A stretch of 64,000 nt of DNA from Amycolatopsis lexingtonensis. Its GTDB lineage: Bacteria > Actinomycetota > Actinomycetes > Mycobacteriales > Pseudonocardiaceae. Location of the stretch: the NCBI RefSeq assembly GCF_014873755.1, contig NZ_JADBEG010000001.1:8406501-8470500 (forward strand). The letters run 5' to 3'. Below the pieces are notes generated by a model, which did not search any database, had not been told where the DNA came from, and saw nothing but the letters and a program-made list of their open reading frames with translations. This document shows, one piece after another, positions 1-6,555 of this stretch (position 1 is the first letter of the stretch; each line of letters begins with the position of its first letter). Position numbers and translations under genes: made by a program.

Positions 1-317
1 GTGGTCGGCATGATCGGCAGCTCGCCCATCACGCCGCAGCCGACGCCGGACAGGTGCGTCTGGCTGAAGCCGTAGATCGCGTTCTGCAGGTAGTCGTAGC
101 CGCCCTGACCACCGGTGTCCGGGCTGACCTGCACCATGCCGAAGGGCGCGCTCGCGCCGGGGAACGTGTTGCCGAAGTTCTGCGTGCCGACGAACGGGTT
201 GACCAGGCCGACCGGATCGGCGGCGGCCGGGGCGGCCTGCGCCACGGCGGGGGCCAGGCCGGCGACCACCACCCCCGCGGCCACCGCGGCGGCCAGCCGT
301 CTGCTCTGCGACCACAT
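1..317 (-). CDS. GH92 family alpha-1,2-mannosidase, secreted, N-terminal part only
   Basis: The reverse strand reads from an ATG at 317 with no stop before the window edge, so about 105 N-terminal residues are visible. The first ~28 residues are a signal peptide (Arg-rich start, Ala/Val core, AQA-A cleavage site). The mature part begins VNPFVGTQNFGNTFPGASAP, followed by FGMVQVSPDT, YGFSQTHLSG and a GCG..GELPIMPT segment. These are the N-terminal signatures of glycoside hydrolase family 92, exo-acting calcium-dependent mannosidases that trim mannans and N-glycans. The enzyme should act outside the cell. A GGAGGTG ribosome site lies 5 bases before the ATG, and a LacI-type operator lies just upstream. 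Confidence 0.85.
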   Translation of the reverse strand, partial: MWSQSRRLAAAVAAGVVVAGLAPAVAQAAPAAADPVGLVNPFVGTQNFGNTFPGASAPFGMVQVSPDTGGQGGYDYLQNAIYGFSQTHLSGVGCGVMGELPIMPT

Positions 318-335
318 GGGCGCACCTCCAGGAGA

Positions 336-349
336 TGACAACGTTGTCA
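336..349. promoter_or_regulatory. LacI-family type operator upstream of the GH92 gene
   Basis: The sequence TGACAACGTTGTCA is a perfect 14-bp palindrome with a central CG, the pattern expected of LacI/GalR-family operators in actinobacteria. It lies 19 bases before the GH92 ATG, a position where repressor binding would block transcription. The repressor gene is not in the window, so its sugar effector is unknown; induction by mannose or mannan breakdown products is an inference. Confidence 0.7.
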
Positions 350-464
350 AACGTCGACCGGCGGTCAGGCCCGCGGTCGGTGAGCAACCTTGCCACCTGG
401 ATGCGGCTTTTGGAAGACCACAACCGGCCGCTTCGCGTACCTGTCCCTTGTGGACAAAGCCCGA

Positions 465-1088
465 TCAGTCCAGCAGCCGCTGTTCCTTGGCGACCGCGAC
501 CGCGCCGCTCCGGGTGTCGACTTCGAGCTTGGCGTAGATCCGGCTCAGGTGCGTCTTGACCGTCGCCTCGCTGATGAACAGCGCGCGGGCGATCTCGCGG
601 TTGCCGAGTCCCTCGGCCAGGCGGCGCAGGATGTCCAGTTCCCGCGCGGTCAACGTGGGCCGCGGGGCGCGCAGCCGCGCCATCATCCGGTCGGCGACCG
701 GCGGGGACACCGCCGTCCGCCCGGCCGCGGCCGCTTCGATCGCCGTGTAGAGCTCGGTGGCGGACCCGGCTTTCAGCAGGTAGCCGGTGGCCCCGGCGGC
801 GATCGCGCGGCTGATGTCCGCGTCGGTGTCGTACGTCGTCAGCACGAGGATCCGGGGCGCGCCGGGGGTGCTCCGGATCCGGCGGGTGGCCTCGATCCCG
901 TCGATGCCGGTGCCGAGCTGGATGTCCATCAGGACGACGTCGGGGTGCACGGCGGCGGCGGTCGCGACGGCCTCCTCCCCGCTCGCCGTCTCGGCGACGA
1001 CCTCGATGCCGTCCGCGCCCGCCAGCAGGGCACGCAGGCCGGCGCGGACGACGGTGTGGTCGTCGCAGATCAGGACGCGGATGGTCAC
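465..1088 (-). CDS. NarL/FixJ-family response regulator (SenR-like)
   Basis: A 207-residue two-domain response regulator. The receiver domain (about residues 3-118) has the acidic pair in VLICDD, the phosphoacceptor Asp at about residue 55 (VVLMDIQ) and the conserved Lys in YLLKAG. The C-terminal LuxR-type helix-turn-helix (about 143-205) contains LTARELDILRRLAEGLGN and ISEATVKTHL. The start is a GTG that overlaps the stop of the upstream kinase gene as GTGA, so the two are translationally coupled. It should be phosphorylated by that kinase and bind DNA. With the divergent HbpS-like gene it resembles the SenS-SenR-HbpS redox-sensing system described in Streptomyces; that assignment is by arrangement only. 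Confidence 0.88.
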   Translation of the reverse strand: MTIRVLICDDHTVVRAGLRALLAGADGIEVVAETASGEEAVATAAAVHPDVVLMDIQLGTGIDGIEATRRIRSTPGAPRILVLTTYDTDADISRAIAAGATGYLLKAGSATELYTAIEAAAAGRTAVSPPVADRMMARLRAPRPTLTARELDILRRLAEGLGNREIARALFISEATVKTHLSRIYAKLEVDTRSGAVAVAKEQRLLD

Positions 1089-2179
1089 TGCGTTGCCTCC
1101 ACCGGGATCGCGGCCGAAACCACCGTGCCCTGGCCGGGCTCGGACTCCACGGTCAGCTTGCCACCGAGCTGCTGCGCCCGGACCCGCATGGCGGGCAGCC
1201 CGTGTCCCCGGTCGGCTTCGGGTGCCCGCTCGGCGAACCCCCGCCCGTCGTCGGCGACGTCCAGCACGACCTGGTCGTCGAGGTAGGTGAGGGTGAGCAC
1301 GACGCTGGCCGCCTCGGCGTGCTCGCGCGCGTTCGCCAGCGCGCCCTGGGCGATCCGGACCACAGTGGACTGGACGCGCTCGGGCAGCTCCCGCTCGTCG
1401 CCGTCGATGCGGACCGCCACCGGCAGCCCGGCCCGGCCGGCGACCGCGCGCAACGCCTCTTCGAGCGTGGCGCCGGCGAGGTCGGCGGGCGCGAGGTCCT
1501 GCACGAGCCGCCGCGCTTCCGAGAGGTTGCCCGCGCCGACGCGCTGCGCGGCACGCAGGTGCTCGCGGGCCAGCTCGGGCCGGTCCCACGCCTGGTCGGC
1601 GGCCTGCAGCAGCATCGCCTGGCTGGACAGGCCCTGCGCGAGGGCGTCGTGGAGCTCCCGGGACACGCGGTGGCGTTCGGCGAGCACGCCGGCGCGGCGC
1701 TCGGATTCGCGCAGCCGCTCGGCCTGCCGCCGCATGAAGGTGATCACCGCGGCGGTGACCGCGGCGATGGCGATCGGCACGATGGTCAGGTTCGGGTCGA
1801 AGTCGTCGGCCAGCCGGTTCTGCGACACGACGACCAGCGCGGTGATCACGCCGACGAGGGCGAGCGCCTGCCCGGTCGGCAGCGTCCGCAGGCCGGTGAC
1901 CAGCAAGGGGATCGCCGACCAGGCGAAGCTGGGGGCGAGCACCACCAGCACGATCCAGAGCGCCAGGACGACGGTCAGCCAGACGAGGTGCTGCCGGAGG
2001 AGCAAGCCGGCGCCGTACGCGACGACCAGCGCCGCGGTGAACCCGATCACCCACGGTTCCAGGGGAGTGCCTTCGTGGCGGGTCAGGAACCGCACCGCCG
2101 AGGCGAGCACCAGCAGGAGGAACGCCGAGTGCATGACGGCGGCGAGCCACCGCGTGTCGGCTTCTGCCATGCCTTCCAT
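1085..2179 (-). CDS. NarL-family sensor histidine kinase (SenS-like)
   Basis: A membrane kinase of 364 residues. Hydrophobic stretches at about 12-30, 43-60, 64-83, 88-118 and 130-148 suggest five or so membrane segments with little extracellular domain. They are followed by a HisKA_3 dimerisation region (HRVSRELHDALAQ, His at about 177) and a HATPase domain ending with DVADDGRGF. The chosen ATG at 2179 has GGGAGG 6 bases upstream; a longer frame to 2233 lacks such a site. Kinases with this layout often sense through a membrane or extracytoplasmic partner, and a secreted HbpS/GlcG protein is encoded divergently 155 bases away. It overlaps the response regulator gene by 4 bases. Confidence 0.85.
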   Translation of the reverse strand: MEGMAEADTRWLAAVMHSAFLLLVLASAVRFLTRHEGTPLEPWVIGFTAALVVAYGAGLLLRQHLVWLTVVLALWIVLVVLAPSFAWSAIPLLVTGLRTLPTGQALALVGVITALVVVSQNRLADDFDPNLTIVPIAIAAVTAAVITFMRRQAERLRESERRAGVLAERHRVSRELHDALAQGLSSQAMLLQAADQAWDRPELAREHLRAAQRVGAGNLSEARRLVQDLAPADLAGATLEEALRAVAGRAGLPVAVRIDGDERELPERVQSTVVRIAQGALANAREHAEAASVVLTLTYLDDQVVLDVADDGRGFAERAPEADRGHGLPAMRVRAQQLGGKLTVESEPGQGTVVSAAIPVEATQ

Positions 2180-2334
2180 GGTGGTTCCTCCCGTCTCCAG
2201 CACCAGCGTCGGCCGGCCCGAATGCTCGCGCATCAGCCGATCGGATGACCCCGGTGTCGGCCGGGCCGCCGACGAGAAACCCCTGGTCGCGGGCTGAAGC
2301 TGGAGTCATCGAACCCCGACCCGAGGAGCAGACC

Positions 2335-2850
2335 ATGATCTCGACCCGCACCCGCATCGCCGCCGCCGTCGCCGGCCTCGCCGCGGTCGGCGCCACCACC
2401 GTCGGCGCCGTCTCGGCCACCGCGGCCCCGGCCGGCGGAAAGGACGTCGTCCAGACCTCGCACCTGTCGATCGCGGCCGCTTCGAAGGCCGCCCAGGCCG
2501 CGCTGGACGCCGCCACCAAGGCCGGCCAGCACGTGTCGGTCGCCGTGGTGGACCGCGACGGCAACACCGTCCTGACCCTGCGCGGCGACGGCGCGGGTCC
2601 GCAGTCCTACAGCTCGGCGCAGCAGAAGGCGTTCACGGCGGTCTCGTGGAACGCGAAGACGTCCGAACTGGCCGGCCGTCTCCAGCAGGCCCCGACCCTG
2701 AAGGACATCGACGGCACGCTGTTCCTGGCCGGCGCCGTCCCGGTGACCGCCGGCAGCACCCCGATCGCCGCGGTCGGCGTCGCCGGTGCGCCCTCCGGCG
2801 CGCAGGACGAGACGTTCGCCCAGGCCGGCGTGGACGCGCTCGGCAAGTGA
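2335..2850 (+). CDS. Secreted HbpS/GlcG-family (DUF336) haem-binding-type protein
   Basis: The product is 171 residues with a clear signal peptide (Arg-rich N-terminus, Ala/Val core, SATAAPA cleavage region at about residue 31). The mature part has the GlcG/HbpS fold signatures: alternating Ala-rich helix, VSVAVVDRDGNTVLTLRGDGAGPQS, a QKAFTAVSW segment and a Gly-rich end (PIAAVGVAGAPSGAQDE). In Streptomyces reticuli the extracellular HbpS binds haem and iron and modulates the SenS kinase. Here the gene is divergent from a NarL-type kinase/regulator pair, which supports a similar accessory role, although no cpeB/furS neighbours are present. A GAGGAG site precedes the ATG. It may be co-transcribed with the amidohydrolase 14 bases downstream. 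Confidence 0.78.
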   Translation: MISTRTRIAAAVAGLAAVGATTVGAVSATAAPAGGKDVVQTSHLSIAAASKAAQAALDAATKAGQHVSVAVVDRDGNTVLTLRGDGAGPQSYSSAQQKAFTAVSWNAKTSELAGRLQQAPTLKDIDGTLFLAGAVPVTAGSTPIAAVGVAGAPSGAQDETFAQAGVDALGK

Positions 2851-2864
2851 CTAGCGTGGCTCCC

Positions 2865-4070
2865 ATGTGGATCCGAGATGTCCGGCCCTGGGGCGGCGAA
2901 CGCAGTGACGTCGAGCTGAACGGCGACCGGATCGCGGCGGTCCGCCCGCACGATCCGGCGCCGGTCCCCGGCGCGGTCGAAGGCCGGGGCCGCCTGCTGT
3001 TCCCGGCGTTCAGCGACGTCCACGTGCACCTCGACTCGACGCGCATCGGGCTGCCGTTCCGGCCGCACACCGGCGGTCCCGGCGTCTGGGCGATGATGAC
3101 GAACGACCGGGAGAACTGGCGCTCGGCGGAGGTCCCGCTGCCCGAGCGGGTGGCGGGCACGCTGGAGCGGATGATCGCCAACGGCACCACTCGGGTCCGC
3201 AGCTACGCGCAGGTGGACGTCGACTGCGGGCTGGAAAAGCTCGACGCCGTGCTCGCCGCTCGCGAGAAGTTCGCGGACCAGGCCGAAGTGCACGTCATGG
3301 CGTTCGCGCAGGCGGGCATCCTGCGGGAGCCGGGCACGCTCGACGTCCTCGACGCGGCCATGCGGTCCGGCGCGACGGTGATCGGCGGCATCGATCCGTG
3401 CACTGTGGACCGTGATCCCAAGGGACACCTGGACGCGGTCTTCGGCCTGGCCGAGAAGCACCAGGCGGAGATCGACATCCACCTCCACGAGCCCGGCCAC
3501 CTCGGCCTGTTCTCGACGGACCTGGTGCTCGACCGCGTCCGGGCGCTCGACATGCGGGGCAAGGTCACGATGTCCCACGCCTACGACCTCGGCTCGATCT
3601 CCGAATCGGTCAGCCGCCGGGTGATCGACGACTTCGCCGAGCTGGACATCGCGATGACGACGGTGGCGCCGTCCGCCGCCGGGCAACTGTCCCTTTTGGA
3701 CCTCGTGGCCGCCGGCGTGCGGATCGGGCTCGGCGAGGACGGCCAGCGCGATTACTGGAGCCCGTACGGCAACTGCGATCTGCTGGACCGGACCTGGCAG
3801 CTGGCGTTCACCCGCGGGTTCCGCCGCGACGCGGACATCGAGCTGGCGCTGGCGGTCGCCACGATGGGCGGCGCGTCGATCATGAGCCACGACGTCCCCC
3901 GCCTCGCCGGCGTCGACGACCGGCCGGGCCTGGCCGCCGGCGACCGCGCGGACCTGGTGCTGGTCGACGGGGAAACTCCGACCAGCGCGGTGATGGACCG
4001 CGGCCGCGACCGGACCGTGCTGCACGACGGCGTCGTGGTGGCCGACGGGCTCGAGGTGCTCAAGCCCTGA
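2865..4070 (+). CDS. Cytosine-deaminase-like metal-dependent amidohydrolase
   Basis: The 401-residue product has the amidohydrolase metal motif DVHVHLDS near residue 50, a Gln in FAQAG, a second metal-ligand region IHLHEPGH, a third His in MSHAYD and the catalytic Asp region LGEDGQRDYWSPYGN. The order and spacing (HxHLD, Q, HxxE-like, SHA, GxD..PYGN) follow the CodA branch of the superfamily, which hydrolyses cytosine and related cyclic amidines. The exact substrate cannot be read from sequence; related enzymes act on cytosine, isoguanine or creatinine. The ATG at 2865 follows the HbpS-like stop by 14 bases. The 3' end overlaps the convergent LysR gene by 11 bases. Confidence 0.75.
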   Translation: MWIRDVRPWGGERSDVELNGDRIAAVRPHDPAPVPGAVEGRGRLLFPAFSDVHVHLDSTRIGLPFRPHTGGPGVWAMMTNDRENWRSAEVPLPERVAGTLERMIANGTTRVRSYAQVDVDCGLEKLDAVLAAREKFADQAEVHVMAFAQAGILREPGTLDVLDAAMRSGATVIGGIDPCTVDRDPKGHLDAVFGLAEKHQAEIDIHLHEPGHLGLFSTDLVLDRVRALDMRGKVTMSHAYDLGSISESVSRRVIDDFAELDIAMTTVAPSAAGQLSLLDLVAAGVRIGLGEDGQRDYWSPYGNCDLLDRTWQLAFTRGFRRDADIELALAVATMGGASIMSHDVPRLAGVDDRPGLAAGDRADLVLVDGETPTSAVMDRGRDRTVLHDGVVVADGLEVLKP

Positions 4071-4908
4071 GGCGGCCGGCGGTGGCGAGCAACGCGGCGA
4101 CGTTCGGCTTGTGCTCGTCCCGCTTGCGCCAGGTCATGGTGACGGCGGTCGTCTCCCCGGCGAGGGGAACGGCGACCGCGCCACCGTGGCCGGCCAGCGC
4201 GGGCACGAGCCCGCACCCCATCCCGGCGGCCACGCACCGCCCGAGCGCGGCGAGGCTGCCGACTTCGGTTTCGACGACCGGCCCGTCGAGCCGGTCCAGC
4301 ATTTCCCGGAAGCCGCACCCCTTCGGCGTGGCGAGGAACCCGACCCCGCGCAGATCGCCGGGCCGGATCTCTTCCTTGTCCGCCAACGGGTGTCCGGGTG
4401 GGACGAGGACGACGAGCGGTTCTTCCCCGAGGGTTTCACTCGCGAACGCGGGGTCGGCCGGCGGGCTGCCGAAGGTGAAGCAAACGTCCACTTCGGACTG
4501 CCGCACCGACTGGTACAGCTCGCCGCGGCCGCCTTCGGTCAGCGTCAGCTTCACCCGAGGCCACTTGTTCCGGTATTCGCTGAAGATTTGCGGGATCCAG
4601 TGCGCGCACAGGGTTTCCAGCGCGCCGACGGTCAGCTCGCCTTCGGGCTCGCCCCGGTTTTCCTCGACCGCGGCCCTGGCTTCCTCGGCGAGGGACAGCA
4701 TCCGGTCGGCGTAGCCGATCAGGCGTTCCCCGGCGGCCGTGAGCCGCAGCTGCCGCCCGCGGTCGAACAGCTTCGACCCGAGTTCCGCTTCCAGCGCCTG
4801 GATTTGTTCGGTGACGCTGGACTGCGCGTAGTGCAGTTCCCCGGCGGCGCGGGTGAAGTTGAGCGTCCGCGCGACCACGCGGAAGGTGCGCAGGTGGCGC
4901 AGTTCCAT
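4060..4908 (-). CDS. LysR-family transcriptional regulator
   Basis: A 282-residue LysR regulator. The winged helix-turn-helix occupies residues 1-60 (MELRHLRTFRVVARTLNFTR, then AAGELHYAQSSVTEQIQALE), and the substrate-binding domain runs from about 88 to the end (GELTVGALETL, ...LVVLVPPGHPLAD). The ATG at 4908 has a GGGGGAT site 5 bases upstream, preferred over longer in-frame starts. It is divergent from an MFS exporter, the usual arrangement for a LysR activator and its target. An inverted repeat lies between the two genes. The regulator probably responds to a small molecule exported by the neighbour. Confidence 0.88.
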   Translation of the reverse strand: MELRHLRTFRVVARTLNFTRAAGELHYAQSSVTEQIQALEAELGSKLFDRGRQLRLTAAGERLIGYADRMLSLAEEARAAVEENRGEPEGELTVGALETLCAHWIPQIFSEYRNKWPRVKLTLTEGGRGELYQSVRQSEVDVCFTFGSPPADPAFASETLGEEPLVVLVPPGHPLADKEEIRPGDLRGVGFLATPKGCGFREMLDRLDGPVVETEVGSLAALGRCVAAGMGCGLVPALAGHGGAVAVPLAGETTAVTMTWRKRDEHKPNVAALLATAGRLRA

Positions 4909-4921
4909 GGCATCCCCCATC

Positions 4922-4951
4922 GGAGTTCCCGATACCCGCCATCGTAACTCC
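4922..4951. promoter_or_regulatory. Inverted repeat between lysR and MFS genes, probable LysR site
   Basis: GGAGTT at 4922-4927 pairs with AACTCC at 4946-4951, and inside these CGAT (4930-4933) faces ATCG (4941-4944). The result is an imperfect 30-bp dyad in the 83-bp space between the divergent genes. Size and position fit a LysR-type binding site that controls both directions. Confidence 0.5.
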
Positions 4952-4991
4952 CTGCTTCCGCCGATGTCACGGAGCGTCCAGGCTTCGTGGT

Positions 4992-6236
4992 GTGCCAAGA
5001 CTCCTCACCGGCCTTTCGCTGGGCTACTTCCTGGTCATGCTGGACACGACGATCGTGACGGTGGCGCTCCCGTCACTGTCGCCCTCGCTCGCGGACCAGC
5101 AATGGATTTCGAACGGCTACACGCTGACGTTCGCGGCGTTCCTCTTGACCGCGGGCGCGTGGTCCGACCGCTTCGGCGCCCGCCGGGTGTTCTTTACCGG
5201 CTTGGTCGCCTTCGCAGTGCTGTCGGGGTTGTCCGCGCTGGCGTCTCCCGGATTCCTGATCGCCCTCCGTGCCCTTCTGGGCGTGGCCGGAGCCCTGCTG
5301 GTGCCGTCGTCGCTGTCGTTGATCGCGACGGCCTACCCGGTGTCGGCCGCGCGCGCCAAGGCGATGGGGGTGTGGGCGGCGGTGAGCGGCACGGGCCTGG
5401 TCGCGGGTCCGCTGCTGGGCGGCGTGCTGACGGAGGCGTTCGGCTGGCGCGCGATCTTCGTGGTGAACGTCCCGGTGGCGCTGCTCGCGCTGGCGCTGTC
5501 CCGCTCCGCGCCGTCGACGCCGCCCAAGCCGCGACGGCTGGACGTGGTCAGCCAGGTGTCCGCCGTGGTCGCTTTGTCGACATTGACGTATGCTCTGGTG
5601 GAAGCCGTTCTCTGGCCGTTGATCTTTTTCGCCGTGGCAGCGCTGGTGTTCGTCCGGGCCCAGCGCCGCCCGGACGCGATGCTCCCGCGACGGCTCGTTT
5701 CCTGGGGCCTGCTGGCGGGCGCGATCGTCAACTTCGGCCTGTCGGGTGTCCTGTTCGTCCTGTCGCTGTACTTCCAGCAAACCCGCGGCTACGCCCCTTC
5801 GGCGACGGGCTTGGCGTTCCTCCCGTTGACCATCCCGACGGCGTTCAACCCGATCTTCACCGGCCGCCTGGTCGCCCGCGTCGGACCGCGCATCCCCGCG
5901 GTCTCGGGCTTTTCCTTGATGGCACTGGGAACGCTGCTCGAGGCGTGCTCGCCGACGCTTTCCGTGCTGGCATTGGCGTCACTGGGCTTCGGCGTCTCGC
6001 TGGCCATCCCGTCCCTGCTGACCGCGGTGGTCGGTTCGGCTCCGCCGGAACTGGCGGGAATCGCGGGCGGCGCGCTGAACGCGTCCCGCCAGACCGGCGC
6101 GGTGCTGGGGGTCGCCGTCCTCGGAGTGCTGGCGTCCGGGGCATCGACGGCGTTCGCGCTGGTCACCGCCGCGGTGCTCCTGTTCGCCGGCGGGGTTTCC
6201 TGTTTCCTGTTCCTGCGTGAAACAGGAAACCCCTAG
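4992..6236 (+). CDS. MFS drug/metabolite exporter of the DHA2 (EmrB/QacA) type
   Basis: A 414-residue integral membrane protein with about 12-13 hydrophobic segments. The start FLVMLDTTIVTVALPSL is the first-helix motif of the DHA2 family (LDxTIVNVALP). Motif A follows as WSDRFGARRVF and the antiporter motif C region as AAVSGTGLVAGPLLGGVL, where a G-x4-GP-x-GG pattern marks proton-coupled antiport. It is shorter than typical 14-segment members. A GTG at 4992 is the only suitable start. It lies divergent from a LysR regulator and probably exports an antibiotic or metabolite in exchange for protons; the substrate is unknown. Confidence 0.85.
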   Translation: MPRLLTGLSLGYFLVMLDTTIVTVALPSLSPSLADQQWISNGYTLTFAAFLLTAGAWSDRFGARRVFFTGLVAFAVLSGLSALASPGFLIALRALLGVAGALLVPSSLSLIATAYPVSAARAKAMGVWAAVSGTGLVAGPLLGGVLTEAFGWRAIFVVNVPVALLALALSRSAPSTPPKPRRLDVVSQVSAVVALSTLTYALVEAVLWPLIFFAVAALVFVRAQRRPDAMLPRRLVSWGLLAGAIVNFGLSGVLFVLSLYFQQTRGYAPSATGLAFLPLTIPTAFNPIFTGRLVARVGPRIPAVSGFSLMALGTLLEACSPTLSVLALASLGFGVSLAIPSLLTAVVGSAPPELAGIAGGALNASRQTGAVLGVAVLGVLASGASTAFALVTAAVLLFAGGVSCFLFLRETGNP

Positions 6237-6326
6237 TTCGGAAAAGCCGTTTGACGAATCCTGGTTGCAGGGCCGGAAATTCCTCCGGAATCCCCTGAAA
6301 CAACCATTCCCGAGGAGGGATTCGTC

Positions 6327-6509
6327 ATGTCCTTGCCCAGAAAGCTGGCCAGAATCGGTGGCCCCGTGCTCGCGCTCTGCATCATCGCGGCGGCGCCGCT
6401 GATCGGCTCGACCACGGCGTTCGCGGACGGCGACGGCAGCACGCCGCCGCCGGTCACGACCACCACGCCGCCCCCGGCCGGTACCGACGGCAACCCCTGG
6501 CACGGCTGA
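6327..6509 (+). CDS. Small secreted Thr/Pro-rich protein, unknown function
   Basis: A 60-residue protein with a strong ribosome site (GAGGAGGG, 6 bases before ATG). Residues 1-33 form a signal peptide (Arg/Lys start, long hydrophobic core, TTAFA cleavage). The mature product is only about 27 residues, beginning DGDGSTPPPVTTTTPPP and ending GTDGNPWHG. It has no cysteines and matches no family I recognise. It lies convergent to the large AfsR-type regulator. The mature part could be a cell-wall anchor stub or a processed peptide; there is no sequence basis for choosing. It does not resemble AfsS. Confidence 0.6.
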   Translation: MSLPRKLARIGGPVLALCIIAAAPLIGSTTAFADGDGSTPPPVTTTTPPPAGTDGNPWHG

Positions 6510-6555
6510 CGCGAACCGGGCTGGCCGAGCAGGGGGCGGCCGGCCCGGAAAGCGT

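Noticed and set aside
465..2567. 700-codon reverse frame running through the response regulator and antisense of its neighbours
   Set aside because: Only the last 207 codons match a protein family. The upstream part is a shadow of the kinase frame, full of Arg/Pro/Gly, and the kinase itself has clear motifs in another frame.
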